Positions 26,229-36,153 are shown, numbered from the stretch's first letter. The stretch: 64,000 nt of DNA from CAVYXA01 sp963846775 (GCA_963846775.1 CAWJXB010000001.1:302215-366214), one strand, 5' to 3'. Program-made: numbers and translations. Notes: generated by a model not told the origin, from the letters alone.

Positions 26229-27821
26229 TCACAGCTCAATCACTTGAGCGGAGCGAATGTCTTCGCTTGCGCGAATTTTGGCGAGAAGTTCCTGGCCCGG
26301 AGCGCTATCGAGATTCAAAACAGTTAATGCGGTCCCACCGGCCTGGTTTCGGCTTAACGACATGGTGGCGATATTAACGCCGTAATCGCCCAGCAACGTG
26401 CCGATGCGTCCGACCATTCCCGGGCGATCGGTGTTTTCCAGCACCAGCACCACGCCATGCGGGCGCGCTTCGACCGGGCGACTGTTGATGCTGACGATCC
26501 GCGGCGTGGCCCCGAAAAATGCGCCGCCGACCGAGAGCGTTTTCCCTTCGCCGGTGGCGGACAGCTCGAGCATGTCAGTGTAATCGCCGGGCGAGCTCAG
26601 GCGTGATTCGCTCACTTTTAAGCCGAGGCTCTCCGCAAACGCCGGTGCGTTCACTTCATTGACTTCGCTGCCGCCAGCGGCTTGAAGAAATCCTTTCAGC
26701 ACGGCGCGCGTGATCGCGGTGGTATCGACTTCGTTGACTTTGCCGCTGTAATTGATGTTGAGCGAATCGGCGCGTTTTGGTGCGATTTGGGACAAGAACT
26801 TCCCGAGCCTTTCGCCAAACCGAAGGTGCGGCCCGATGATCGACAGTGTTTTGGCGTCAAGATTGGGCATGTTCACGGCGTTGCGGATCGTGCCTTCGAG
26901 CAGCACCGCGCGAATCGATTGCGCGATCTCGATGCCGACACTCTCCTGCGCTTCGGCTGTCGATGCTCCGAGGTGCGGCGTCAGGACAAGGTTCGGCGCG
27001 CCGCGCAATGGCGAATCGGCCGGCAATGGCTCGGTTTCGAAAACATCCAGCGCCGCGCCGGCCACATGTCGATCTTCCAACGCCTTAATGAGCGCGGTTT
27101 CGTCGATTAATCCACCGCGGGCGCAGTTGATGATGCGCACACCGAGTTTTGTTTTTTCCAATCGCGTCGCATCGAGAATGTGATGCGTTTCAGCCGTGAG
27201 CGGCGTGTGGAGCGAAATAAAATCTGCGCTTGCGAGTAGATCATCGAGCTCATCCATTAGCTCAACCTGCAAACTGCGGGCGCGCGTGGCCGAAAGATAT
27301 GGATCGTACGCAACCACCCGCATGCCGAAAGCGATGGCGCGCCGGCTCAATTCACTCCCGATTCGCCCCATCCCGATTACCCCTAATGTTTTATTGTAAA
27401 GCTCGACCCCCTCGAAATTCTTCTTGTCCCATCTTTGGTCGCGCACGTTGGCGTCGGCGGCGGGAATTTTGCGTGCCACCGAAAGCAAAAGCGAGAAGGC
27501 ATGTTCGGCGGTGGAAACGGTGTTTCCACCGGGTGCATTCAGAACGATGACCCCGCGCCGTGTCGCCGTTTCTACATCGACATTGTCCACGCCCACGCCG
27601 GCACGGCCGACCACGCGCAGTTTCGCTCCGGCATTCAAGATATGGGGGGTCACTTTTGTCTGACTGCGCACAACCAGAGCCGCGAACGCGGGGATAAGAT
27701 CGACAATTTCGTGTTCGCTCAGACCGGTTTTGACCGCGACCTCGAGCGCGTCCCCGCGAGAAAGTTCTTCCACTCCACGTTGGGAGATTGCATCGGCGAT
27801 GAGGACCTTGGGTGAATCCAT
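26229..27821 (-). CDS. serA: D-3-phosphoglycerate dehydrogenase
   Basis: A 530-residue long-form enzyme that oxidises 3-phosphoglycerate in the first step of serine synthesis. NAD-binding loop LGVIGMGRIGSELSRRA is near residue 146. TAFAALVVRSQTKV and SLHTPLTAETHHIL are substrate-domain motifs, and HLGASTAEAQE contains the catalytic His. An intervening ASB domain leads to a C-terminal ACT domain (VLVLENTDRPGMVGRIGTLL), which suggests serine feedback. Start MDSPKVLIAD; an upstream Met is in frame at 27842. Its 3' end was copied in the DUF2723 duplication. Confidence 0.96.
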   Translation of the reverse strand: MDSPKVLIADAISQRGVEELSRGDALEVAVKTGLSEHEIVDLIPAFAALVVRSQTKVTPHILNAGAKLRVVGRAGVGVDNVDVETATRRGVIVLNAPGGNTVSTAEHAFSLLLSVARKIPAADANVRDQRWDKKNFEGVELYNKTLGVIGMGRIGSELSRRAIAFGMRVVAYDPYLSATRARSLQVELMDELDDLLASADFISLHTPLTAETHHILDATRLEKTKLGVRIINCARGGLIDETALIKALEDRHVAGAALDVFETEPLPADSPLRGAPNLVLTPHLGASTAEAQESVGIEIAQSIRAVLLEGTIRNAVNMPNLDAKTLSIIGPHLRFGERLGKFLSQIAPKRADSLNINYSGKVNEVDTTAITRAVLKGFLQAAGGSEVNEVNAPAFAESLGLKVSESRLSSPGDYTDMLELSATGEGKTLSVGGAFFGATPRIVSINSRPVEARPHGVVLVLENTDRPGMVGRIGTLLGDYGVNIATMSLSRNQAGGTALTVLNLDSAPGQELLAKIRASEDIRSAQVIEL

Positions 27822-27940
27822 ATAACTGGGGAAAACGTCCAACGCTCAGCCCACCTTCGCAAGCCATGGCTTGGCAGCCGCCCACTTGTCCGCCGTAGCG
27901 AAGCGAAGGAGGAACGTCCAACGCCGAATGGAGAAATTAT

Positions 27941-29945
27941 TTAGCCGTAAATGATGAGCCGGATCGATTCGGGTAACTGCTGCGCGACATTGGTGGCGAC
28001 ACTGCCGCGGAGAAGTTTTGTCATGGCGGTGCGTTGCGAAGCGCCGATGATGAGGCAATCGACACCCATCGTGGCGGAAAGATCGAGAATCGTGGAAGAG
28101 GCGTCTTCACTAACGACATAAACCGGGAGGACGCAAATGTCGCGCTCGGTCCCAAGCTTGAGCATCATCGACATAATCGTGGCCGCGCCTGGATCATCCT
28201 GCCAGCGCGCCCGCCCGCCGGGTATCGGGCCACCGCCGTAAAAAATAGCGATCTCTTTCACGTAGAGCACATAAAGCGCGGCCTTGCGCAGCTGCGCTTC
28301 TTCGAGCGCAAATCCGAGCACGGGTGTGATTCCGCGCGCGGCGACCATGATTTTTTGCCCTTCATGCAACCGCGGCCGCACGCGTGCCTCCAAATCCGGT
28401 GCGACCATCGCCGCCACTTCCCGGGTCACGGTCAACGTGGTGAGGCCTTGTCGTTTTAATGTGTAAGCGCGCAAGGCAAGTCCGACACCGAGGACGCCGA
28501 CAACGAATTGAAGCGCATCAAGTTTGGTGTGAGCAAGAGTCAATTCGACCAAAAACAAGACGCAAAATGTGACGCCGAAGAGAACGCGATCGTACCAGGT
28601 GAACCCGACGCTGCGATTAAAGGTGCACGAACCGACGTTCACAGTGATCGCGCCGACCACGCCGATCGCATACAAGCCGGCTAGTGCGGTAAAGCTTGCG
28701 ACAAACAGGAGGACGACGGTCGGCAGCCCAATCGCGATGAGCAGGGGATAGATCGGGACGCCATGCCGGTTCAACTGGCGAAATTGCCGCGGCATCTCGC
28801 GATCGCGCGACATCATATAAAGCAAGCCAATGATGGCCACGATTGCAGTGTTGGCGGCGCTGAGCAGCAGCAGGAAAAAAACAATGCCAACAATCCAGCC
28901 AAACAAATTTCCGATGGCCGGCGAAAAGCTCGCCGTGGCGAATTGTTCGCCAATGAATCGGAGCATGTCTTCGCTTCGGAGTTGGAGCACAGAAGTAATC
29001 GAAGAGGCATCGGAAAGGTGAAGCGTTTTTTCCAGCACCGATGGCACCGACAACATCGCCCAGCCCAGCAACGCCGTGCCGACCACGACTTCGATCGCCA
29101 CCGGCGTGATCGCCTTCAACGATTCGCGCGCCACGCTCGGACGCTCCATGGTCGAGCCAGGATCCAGCTTCATTACGCCCGTGACGTTCGCGATCGATTC
29201 GGCGCCGGAGAGCGCGAGGATTACGCCAACGAATTGGACCCAAAGCGTGCTGAGCCTTTCGTGCCGCGGTTGAAGGAAGTGGGTCGTCAGATGCGGCGCG
29301 CTCAGGAGCGATCAACAAGATCACCACGATGACGGTTGGGACCGCGAGTGCGACAGCGAGATTGCCGGAATGTCTCGGGCCGAAATAGTTGACAGCGCCC
29401 ATGGCCAAAAGGACACCAATGGTGGCGAGCGCGATGTGATCGCGGAGAAACTTGATCCAGGCGATATGTTCGGTACCGGAAGTGATGTAGGACAACGCTG
29501 ACCAGCCGCTCAGTGCAGCCGTCACCGTCAAATCCGCAAGCAAAAGAAGCGCGCCGACCACCGCCAGCAACCGTCCCTGTGATCGCGCGGCCGAATAAAC
29601 GCCGCCTCCATCTGGGAAATGTCGGCAGATGACCATGTAATTGATCCCGACCAGGCCGGTGAGCGCGCAGACCGCCAGGATAATTGGCAACGACGAAAAA
29701 CCTGCGGCCAAAAAAGCCAGGCCAATGACGTAGGCTTTGCTCGTGCCCCAGTCGCCATAGAGCAACGCTGCCGCGCGTTTCCAATCGACATTTCTCGGCC
29801 GGTGCACTGCGCCGCTTTCAGTCACAATCAAATCAGCCATTTCCCTCGGTTTGACTTTCTCGTGGGGGTCGATGGTGACAAGCTCTTTCTCGCACTCGCT
29901 CGCTTCCGGACGCGCGTTCGCCGCCGGTTTCGTTTGACCCGGCAT
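27941..29945 (-). pseudogene. APC-superfamily permease with C-terminal universal stress domain, frame broken by one base
   Basis: The N-terminal frame covers MADLIVTESG..., LLYGDWGTSKAYVIGLAF, about six helices, to VIVVILLIA. At 29303-29308 the reading frame changes and continues LSAPHLTTHFLQP, GVILALSGAESIANVTGV, the remaining helices, then a USP-like domain (VAARGITPVLGFALEEAQL, CLIIGASQRTAMTKLLRGS with the ATP-binding G-x-S pattern). One base too many accounts for the break; both halves are otherwise intact and about 667 residues would result. The substrate is unknown, but the neighbourhood is K+/Na+ transport. It is divergent from the antiporter gene with 29 bp between starts. Confidence 0.85.
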
Positions 29946-29974
29946 TCAATCAACGTTCCAAATAGGCGGACGAA

Positions 29975-31246
29975 ATGAATCTGATTGCTACAGTCGCGGA
30001 ACTGAACTGGCTGATCATGCTGCCATTCGGAATCTTGCTGGTGGCGATCGCCTTGGGGCCGTTGATCGCGCAATACCATTGGGAACGGCATTATCATCAA
30101 GTTTGCGTCGTGTTGGCCGCAGTCGTTTGCGGTTACGAATTGTTTGTCGTTTCGCAGGCCGACCGCGTTTTCCATGCCGCGATCGATTACGCGAGCTTCA
30201 TGCTTGTGGTCGGCTCATTTTTTGTCGTTTCCGGCGGGATTCATCTGCGCGTCAGATCGCCGAGCGGTCCGATCCGAAACACGTTATTTCTCTTCCTCGG
30301 CACGATGCTGGCAAGTCTGATCGGGACGATCGGCGCGTCGATGGTACTGATTCGTCCCTGGATCACGATGAACAAGGGTCGAGCCGCGCCGATGCATGTC
30401 GCATTTTTCATTTTTCTGGTCAGCAACATCGGCGGCGCGGTTTTGCCGGCGGGACCTCCCTTGATCCTCGGTTTTCTCAAAGGCGTGCCATTTAGCTGGA
30501 CCCTGCAACATTGCTGGAGGCAATGGCTGATGATGGTCGGGATTGTTCTGGTCGTGTTCTTCGTGCTCGATTCCATCAATCTTCGAATGAGGAGGAAACG
30601 CGTTGTTGAACAGGATCTGAGCTCATGGAGATGCGAAGGCGCACACAATTTTATTTTCTTGTTCGTCATTTTGGCTGCGCTAATTGCCGCGCCGGCGGGT
30701 TGGCGCGAACCGCTGATCATCCTGACAGCGCTTGGATCTTATCTCGGAACGCCCAAAAGAGTCCGCGAGGCTAATAATTTCACTTTTGCTCCGCTCAAGG
30801 AGGTCGGCTGGCTCTTTCTTGGGATTTTCGGCACGATGATTCCAGTTCTCGAGTACATGGAGCACTCTGCCGCGAAACTCGGGTTAACCTCAGAGACTGC
30901 CTTCTATTGGGCAACCGGTTTACTCTCGGCACTTCTCGACAATGCCCCGACTTATCTTGCTTTTTTTGCCGCCGCGCTTGGGCGCCATGGCTTCCACATA
31001 GGCAACCCGTCACACGTGACCGCTTTTATTCTGCAAAATGGCGGCGAGCTGGCCGCCCTCTCGTTGGGCGCGACGTTTTTCGGCGCGCTCACCTACGTCG
31101 GCAATGCCCCGAACTTGCTCGTGAAAACAATCGCCGAGCATGCGGGCGCGCCCACACCGAGCTTTATCGCCTATATCTGGAAGTTTGCGGTTCCAATCCT
31201 GGTTCCGGCAGTCGCCTTGGTGTCGATCTTCTTTTTCTCCAGGTAA
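29975..31246 (+). CDS. Sodium:proton antiporter / NhaD- or CitM-type transporter
   Basis: A 423-residue ion-transporter-superfamily protein with about 11 helices. Internal repeats carry GTIGASMVLIRPW (helix hairpin 1) and the conserved SNIGGAVLPAGPPLIL, then ALLDNAPTYLAFFAAALG and LSLGATFFGALTYVGNAPN, the pair of hairpins that line the ion path in this fold. NhaD-like Na+/H+ exchange is inferred from these motifs and the adjacent kdp operon. Start ATG 29975; the stop is about 95 bp before the first kdp micro-ORF. Confidence 0.88.
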   Translation: MNLIATVAELNWLIMLPFGILLVAIALGPLIAQYHWERHYHQVCVVLAAVVCGYELFVVSQADRVFHAAIDYASFMLVVGSFFVVSGGIHLRVRSPSGPIRNTLFLFLGTMLASLIGTIGASMVLIRPWITMNKGRAAPMHVAFFIFLVSNIGGAVLPAGPPLILGFLKGVPFSWTLQHCWRQWLMMVGIVLVVFFVLDSINLRMRRKRVVEQDLSSWRCEGAHNFIFLFVILAALIAAPAGWREPLIILTALGSYLGTPKRVREANNFTFAPLKEVGWLFLGIFGTMIPVLEYMEHSAAKLGLTSETAFYWATGLLSALLDNAPTYLAFFAAALGRHGFHIGNPSHVTAFILQNGGELAALSLGATFFGALTYVGNAPNLLVKTIAEHAGAPTPSFIAYIWKFAVPILVPAVALVSIFFFSR

Positions 31247-31269
31247 CGCTAGGCGCGACTCGGACGGCG

Positions 31270-31286
31270 TTAATGTTTTTTTAATG
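31270..31286 (+). promoter_or_regulatory. Candidate KdpE-type operator: TTAATG-N5-TTAATG
   Basis: TTAATG (31270-31275), five Ts, then TTAATG (31281-31286): a direct repeat with 11-bp period, one turn of the helix, 56 bp before the first kdp micro-ORF. E. coli KdpE binds a T-rich 6-N5-6 repeat of this geometry. The half-sites differ, so this is inference from spacing and place. Confidence 0.4.
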
Positions 31287-31341
31287 CTTTTTCGCCGCAG
31301 TTTAATTAACGCTGCCGCCAAAACTCGCTCATCGTCAGTTC

Positions 31342-31494
31342 ATGAGCGAATTCATTGTGGCAGGAATCATCGTCATTACCGGCGTGAACTGGCTTTACTC
31401 CCGCTTCTGCGAGAACGTGAGCAAGAAGGCGAGCCAATTTCTGCCCAAAAAAACGCAATCCGCGGCTGGACACCCGATCCGCGTACGCCTCTAA
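31342..31494 (+). CDS. Kdp-associated 50-residue membrane micro-protein
   Basis: ATG 31342 to TAA 31494. It reads MSEFIVAGIIVITGVNWLYS then RFCENV and a basic tail: one membrane helix near the N-terminus followed by Arg-Phe-Cys. The next micro-ORF repeats the pattern (F-x-x-GI-x-V ... LY-x-RFC-E/D), so the two are probably paralogues. It is the first gene of the kdp operon as I read it, behind a candidate KdpE site. No named family; a stabilising subunit is inferred by analogy with KdpF. Confidence 0.6.
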   Translation: MSEFIVAGIIVITGVNWLYSRFCENVSKKASQFLPKKTQSAAGHPIRVRL

Positions 31495-31519
31495 TCGGCC
31501 GATCATTGTTAGCCATTTT

Positions 31520-31603
31520 ATGAACGACCTAATTTTCGCCGGAATCGTAGTTCTGTTTTTTGTCGTGAGCGCTCTCTACGTCCGCTTTTGCGACCACCTT
31601 TAG
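31520..31603 (+). CDS. Kdp-associated 27-residue membrane micro-protein
   Basis: ATG 31520 to TAG 31603. It reads MNDLIFAGIVVLFFVVSALY then VRFCDHL: a single hydrophobic helix with an Arg-Phe-Cys-Asp end. I recall similar unnamed tiny frames before kdpF in other phyla (ending YVRGC-type), but I cannot verify this here. It lies 9 bp before the kdpF ATG. Its similarity to the preceding 50-residue protein suggests duplication. Confidence 0.65.
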   Translation: MNDLIFAGIVVLFFVVSALYVRFCDHL

Positions 31604-31612
31604 GAGAACGCC

Positions 31613-31696
31613 ATGGAAACCATCATTGTCAGCATCATCGCGCTGTTACTCTTTGCCTATCTGTTCATCGCGATGATTCGCCCGGAGAAATTCTAA
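31613..31696 (+). CDS. kdpF: KdpF, K+-transporting ATPase small subunit
   Basis: A 27-residue single-helix protein: METIIVSIIALLLFAYLFIA then MIRPEKF. The E-K/R-F C-terminus after a Pro is typical of KdpF, the stabilising subunit of the KdpFABC P-type ATPase. AGGAGA precedes the ATG at ideal distance. kdpA begins 11 bp after the stop with its own AAGGAA. Confidence 0.9.
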   Translation: METIIVSIIALLLFAYLFIAMIRPEKF

Positions 31697-31706
31697 GGAA
31701 CCGATC

Positions 31707-33506
31707 ATGCAAGCTTCAGGCTGGATTCAATTCGCATTTTATGTTGTCGCGCTCGTGCTCATCACGAAGCCGATGGGGCTTTATCTGCTGCGCGTGCTCG
31801 ACGTCAACGGCCGAACATGGCTCGATCCCATCCTGCGTCCGCTCGAGCGCGGAACCTATCGCGTCATGGGTGTCGATCCGCGGAAAGAGCACGATTGGAA
31901 GCAATACACCTTTGCCATGCTGCTCTTCAGCCTGGTCGGATGTTTGTTCACATACGCGATTCTGCGTCTGCAAAATATTCTGCCGTTAAATCCGCAGGGG
32001 CTGGCCGCGGTCAGTCCGGATTGTTCGTTCAACACCGCGACGAGCTTCACCACCAACACCAATTGGCAGAGCTACAGCGGCGAAACGACGATGTCGTACT
32101 TTTCCCAAATGGTCGGCCTTGCCTTCCACAACTTCGTGTCTGCCGCCGTTGGCATCGCGATTGCCGCCGCACTCGTTAGGGGAATCGCGCGTCATTCTGC
32201 GCAGACCATCGGCAACTTCTGGGTCGATCTCGTCCGCGTCACTTACTATTTGCTCATTCCGATCTGTCTCGTCTTCGCGGTCTTTCTCGTCTCGCAAGGC
32301 ATGATCCAAAACTTCAAGCCTTACACGAAAGCTCAGTTGATCGAGCCGATGAAAGTTTCCGTCGCGAAGACGGACAAAGATGGAAAGCCGGTCGTCGATG
32401 CCGAAGGCAAACCAGTGATGGAGGAGCAAACCGTTACCGAACAAAACATTGTGCAGGGACCGATGGCATCGCAGATCGCGATCAAGATGCTCGGGACCAA
32501 CGGCGGCGGTTACGTCAACGCGAACGCGTCGCATCCGTTCGAGAATCCGACGCCGTTTTCGAATTTTTTCCAGATGTTGTCGATCTTTTCTATCGGCAGC
32601 GGTCTCACTTATTACCTCGGCCGAATGGTGAAGAACCAGAAACACGGCTGGACAGTTTGGGCGGTGATGCTGGCGCTATTTGTGGGCGGCGTCTTGCTGG
32701 CATGGAATTCGGAAGCGGCCGGCAATCCGATTCATCATTCGCTAGGCGTGGCCGCGGCTGACGGGAACATGGAGGGCAAGGAAGTTCGTTTCGGCATCTT
32801 CAATTCCGCGCTCTTCGCCACGATCACAACCGACGCTTCGTGCGGCGCGGTGAACTCGATGCACGATTCGTTCACGCCCCTCGGCGGATTCGTTCCGTTG
32901 TTCAATATTCAGTTAGGCGAAATCATCTTCGGCGGCGTCGGCGCCGGACTTTACGGCATGCTCGTCTTTGTCGTACTCGCGGTTTTCATCGCGGGCCTAA
33001 TGGTTGGCCGCACGCCAGAATATCTCGGAAAGAAAATCGAAGCTTACGACGTGAAGATGTCGATGTTAGCGCTGCTCATTCTCGCGATCGACATTCTGGC
33101 CTTTTCCGCCTGGGCGATGGTCAACAAATGGGGCACCGGCGCGATGAACAACGGCGGCCCGCACGGTTTCAGCGAAATTCTTTACGCCTACAGTTCCGGC
33201 ACAGGCAATAATGGCAGTGCGTTCGCCGGCATCAGCGCCAACACGCCGTGGCTCAATACAACAATTGGCGTTGCCATGCTCATAGGCCGATTCCTCATGA
33301 TCGTTCCGATCCTTGCCTTGGCCGGATCGTTGGTCCGCAAAAAAGTGACACCGTCAAGCGCGGGCACGTTTCCGGTCCACGGCGGAACGTTTTTCATTTT
33401 ACTCACTGGCACGGTGCTCTTGATCGGCGCGTTGAATTTCGTTCCCGCGCTGACCCTCGGGCCAATCGTCGAACACTTTCTCATGCAAGGCGGGAAACTT
33501 TTCTAA
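31707..33506 (+). CDS. kdpA: Potassium-transporting ATPase subunit A
   Basis: A 599-residue K+-channel-like subunit with ten helices. The selectivity-filter loops are recognisable: CSFNTATSFTTNTNWQSYSG, MLGTNGGGYVNANASHPFEN, ITTDASCGAVNSMHDSFTPLGG, and SGTGNNGSAFAGISANTP. TPEYLGKKIEAYDVKM marks the KdpA cytosolic loop. Length is slightly above E. coli (557). It forms the high-affinity K+ uptake pump with KdpB and C. Confidence 0.98.
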   Translation: MQASGWIQFAFYVVALVLITKPMGLYLLRVLDVNGRTWLDPILRPLERGTYRVMGVDPRKEHDWKQYTFAMLLFSLVGCLFTYAILRLQNILPLNPQGLAAVSPDCSFNTATSFTTNTNWQSYSGETTMSYFSQMVGLAFHNFVSAAVGIAIAAALVRGIARHSAQTIGNFWVDLVRVTYYLLIPICLVFAVFLVSQGMIQNFKPYTKAQLIEPMKVSVAKTDKDGKPVVDAEGKPVMEEQTVTEQNIVQGPMASQIAIKMLGTNGGGYVNANASHPFENPTPFSNFFQMLSIFSIGSGLTYYLGRMVKNQKHGWTVWAVMLALFVGGVLLAWNSEAAGNPIHHSLGVAAADGNMEGKEVRFGIFNSALFATITTDASCGAVNSMHDSFTPLGGFVPLFNIQLGEIIFGGVGAGLYGMLVFVVLAVFIAGLMVGRTPEYLGKKIEAYDVKMSMLALLILAIDILAFSAWAMVNKWGTGAMNNGGPHGFSEILYAYSSGTGNNGSAFAGISANTPWLNTTIGVAMLIGRFLMIVPILALAGSLVRKKVTPSSAGTFPVHGGTFFILLTGTVLLIGALNFVPALTLGPIVEHFLMQGGKLF

Positions 33507-33514
33507 GATCGACA

Positions 33515-35557
33515 ATGAAATCTAAAGCTCGTCCACTGTTTGATTGGGAGATCGTTAGGCCGGCTATCGGCGACGCGTTCCAGAAATTGAGTCCGCGTCT
33601 GATGGTGAAAAACCCGGTCATGTTCGTCACCATGGTTGGCGCCGCCCTAACGACGACCGTAATTTTTACCGCCGAACCGGGGCTGCGTAATTTCGTGTTT
33701 CAACTCGCGATCTGGCTCTGGTTCACTGTTCTCTTCGCGAACTTCGCCGAAGCGATGGCCGAAGGCCGCGGTAAAGCGCAGGCGGCAAGCTTGCGACGCG
33801 CGCGCAAGGAAACGATGGCGCGCGTTCTCCACAACGGCCGCGAACAGCAAGTCCCAGCGCCAATGTTGCAGAAGGGAGACACAGTTGTCTGCGAATCAGG
33901 CGACATCATTCCGGCTGATGGCGACGTCATCGAAGGAATCGCGAGTGTCGATGAAGCCGCCATCACCGGCGAATCTGCGCCAGTCATTCGCGAAAGCGGC
34001 GGCGATCGGAGCGCCGTCACCGGTGGCACGCGCGTCTTGAGCGATCGCATCGTCATTCGCGTGACGATGGAGAAAGGCGAGGGTTTTCTCGATCGCATGA
34101 TCGCGCTGGTGGAAGGCGCGCGGCGGCAAAAAACGCCTAACGAAATCGCGCTCACTATTCTGCTGGCGGCGCTGACATTTATTTTCCTGCTGGTCTGCGT
34201 GACGCTGAAGCCGTTTGGCATTTATGCCGGGACGATCTTCTCCGTTCCGGTGTTGATCGCGCTTCTTGTTTGCTTAATTCCGACGACGATCGGCGGACTG
34301 CTAAGCGCAATCGGTATCGCGGGGATGGACCGCGTGCTGCAACGAAACGTCCTCGCCATGAGCGGCCGCGCGGTTGAAGCGGCGGGCGATGTCGATGTTC
34401 TGTTGCTCGATAAAACCGGGACGATCACACTCGGCAATCGTATGGCGGTTGCCTTTCATCCGGCGCCGGGCGTTTCGCCGAACGATCTCGCCGCGTCAGC
34501 GCAATTGAGCTCGCTCGCCGATGAAACGCCCGAAGGGCGCTCCATTGTCGTGCTGGCAAAAGAAAAATTCGGTTTACGCGCGCGCGAAATGCACGAGCTC
34601 GAGGCTACGTTCGTTCCGTTCACGGCCCAAACACGCATGAGCGGTGTTGATCTTCACGCCAACGGCGTACAGCCAACCATGCGCGTGCGCAAAGGTGCAG
34701 CCGAATCTGTGCGCGGGTTTGTTGAATCGGCCGGTGGGATTTTTCCGCAACCAGTGATGAAGATTGTCGATGAAATTTCGCATCGGGGCGGAACACCGCT
34801 CGTCGTCGCGTCGGACATGATGACGCTCGGCACGGTCGAGCTGAAGGACGTCGTCAAAGGCGGGATGAAAGATCGATTCGCGCATTTGCGCAAAATGGGA
34901 ATCAAGACGGTGATGATCACCGGCGATAATCCGCTCACTGCGGCGGCGATCGCGGCCGAAGCCGGCGTGGACGATTTCATGGCTCAGGCGACGCCGGAAG
35001 ACAAACTGAAACGCATCCGCCAGGAACAAGCGGACGGTCACCTTGTTGCCATGACGGGCGATGGGACGAATGACGCGCCCGCATTGGCGCAGGCCGATGT
35101 CGGCGTGGCCATGAACACCGGAACACAGGCCGCGCGCGAAGCCGGTAACATGGTCGATCTCGACAGCAATCCGACCAAATTGATCGACATCGTCGAGATC
35201 GGAAAACAGATGCTTATTACCCGCGGCAGCCTGACGACTTTCAGTATCGCCAACGACGTGGCGAAATATTTCGCCATCATTCCGGCGATGTTGATGGGCA
35301 CGTTCCCGGCGATCGCACCGCTCAACATCATGCATTTGCAAAGCTCAACCAGCGCGATCCTGAGCGCGGTTATCTTCAATGCGCTCATCATCGTCGCGCT
35401 GATTCCGCTTGCGCTCCGCGGCGTCGCTTACAAGCCAATCGGCGCGCTCGCAATCTTGCAGCGCAATCTGCTGATCTACGGACTCGGTGGCGTCATCGTT
35501 CCGTTCCTCGGCATCAAACTGATCGACCTCATCATCAACGCCGTTCACCTCATCTGA
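33515..35557 (+). CDS. kdpB: Potassium-transporting ATPase ATP-binding subunit B
   Basis: P-type ATPase of 680 residues. Actuator loop AAITGESAPVIRES, phosphorylation site DKTGTITLGNR with Asp299, nucleotide-domain KGAAESV, and hinge MTGDGTNDAPALAQADVGVAMN are all present. The frame is open 89 codons upstream inside kdpA, but MKSKARPLFDWEIVRPAI (ATG 33515) is the natural start, 8 bp after the kdpA stop. It couples ATP hydrolysis to K+ entry through KdpA. Confidence 0.98.
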   Translation: MKSKARPLFDWEIVRPAIGDAFQKLSPRLMVKNPVMFVTMVGAALTTTVIFTAEPGLRNFVFQLAIWLWFTVLFANFAEAMAEGRGKAQAASLRRARKETMARVLHNGREQQVPAPMLQKGDTVVCESGDIIPADGDVIEGIASVDEAAITGESAPVIRESGGDRSAVTGGTRVLSDRIVIRVTMEKGEGFLDRMIALVEGARRQKTPNEIALTILLAALTFIFLLVCVTLKPFGIYAGTIFSVPVLIALLVCLIPTTIGGLLSAIGIAGMDRVLQRNVLAMSGRAVEAAGDVDVLLLDKTGTITLGNRMAVAFHPAPGVSPNDLAASAQLSSLADETPEGRSIVVLAKEKFGLRAREMHELEATFVPFTAQTRMSGVDLHANGVQPTMRVRKGAAESVRGFVESAGGIFPQPVMKIVDEISHRGGTPLVVASDMMTLGTVELKDVVKGGMKDRFAHLRKMGIKTVMITGDNPLTAAAIAAEAGVDDFMAQATPEDKLKRIRQEQADGHLVAMTGDGTNDAPALAQADVGVAMNTGTQAAREAGNMVDLDSNPTKLIDIVEIGKQMLITRGSLTTFSIANDVAKYFAIIPAMLMGTFPAIAPLNIMHLQSSTSAILSAVIFNALIIVALIPLALRGVAYKPIGALAILQRNLLIYGLGGVIVPFLGIKLIDLIINAVHLI

Positions 35558-35559
35558 CT

Positions 35560-36153
35560 ATGAAAGACTTCTTTGCAGAACTTCGGCCGGCAATCCTGTC
35601 CACGCTCGTGCTCGCGGTCGTCTGCTGCGGAGTTTATCCGCTCGTTGTTTACGGCCTTGGACAAGCGCTGTTTCACGACAAGGCTAACGGCAGCTTGATT
35701 GTCGATCAAAACGGAACGGTTCGCGGCTCAAAGTTGCTGGCCCAGGGGTTCAGCGATCCAAAATATTTTCATCCGCGTCCGTCCGCCGCTGGCAACGGCT
35801 ATGACGCCGCCAATTCCAGCGGCAGCAATCTGGGACCAACCTCGCAAAAGTTGAACGATGCGATCAAGGACCGGATTGCGACGTATCGATCGGAAAACAA
35901 TTTGAAAGAAACGGACGCCGTTCCAGCCGATGCAGTGACCGCTTCCGGTAGCGGGCTTGATCCGCACATCAGTTTCGGAAATGCCGAACTACAAGCGCCG
36001 CGCGTCGCCAAAGCACGAGGCCTGAGCGAAGACAAAGTCCGCGAATTAGTCCGGCAAAATACCGACGGACGCGATCTTGGATTTCTAGGGGAACCAGGCG
36101 TGAACGTCCTTCAGCTTAATCGCGCGCTCGACGCCGGCGCGAAAGAACCGTGA
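35560..36153 (+). CDS. kdpC: Potassium-transporting ATPase subunit C
   Basis: A 197-residue single-span periplasmic subunit. The N-terminal helix (LSTLVLAVVCCGVYPLVVYGLG) is followed by GFSDPKYFHPRPSAAGNGYDAANSSGSNLGPT and VTASGSGLDPHISFGNAELQAPRVA, both KdpC hallmarks. Its start is 2 bp after the kdpB stop, and its TGA overlaps the GTG of the next frame (GTGA), so translation is probably coupled. Confidence 0.97.
   Translation: MKDFFAELRPAILSTLVLAVVCCGVYPLVVYGLGQALFHDKANGSLIVDQNGTVRGSKLLAQGFSDPKYFHPRPSAAGNGYDAANSSGSNLGPTSQKLNDAIKDRIATYRSENNLKETDAVPADAVTASGSGLDPHISFGNAELQAPRVAKARGLSEDKVRELVRQNTDGRDLGFLGEPGVNVLQLNRALDAGAKEP

Noticed and set aside
33248..33514. 89-codon N-terminal extension of KdpB
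   Set aside because: It lies wholly inside kdpA in another frame and the real N-terminus is at 33515.
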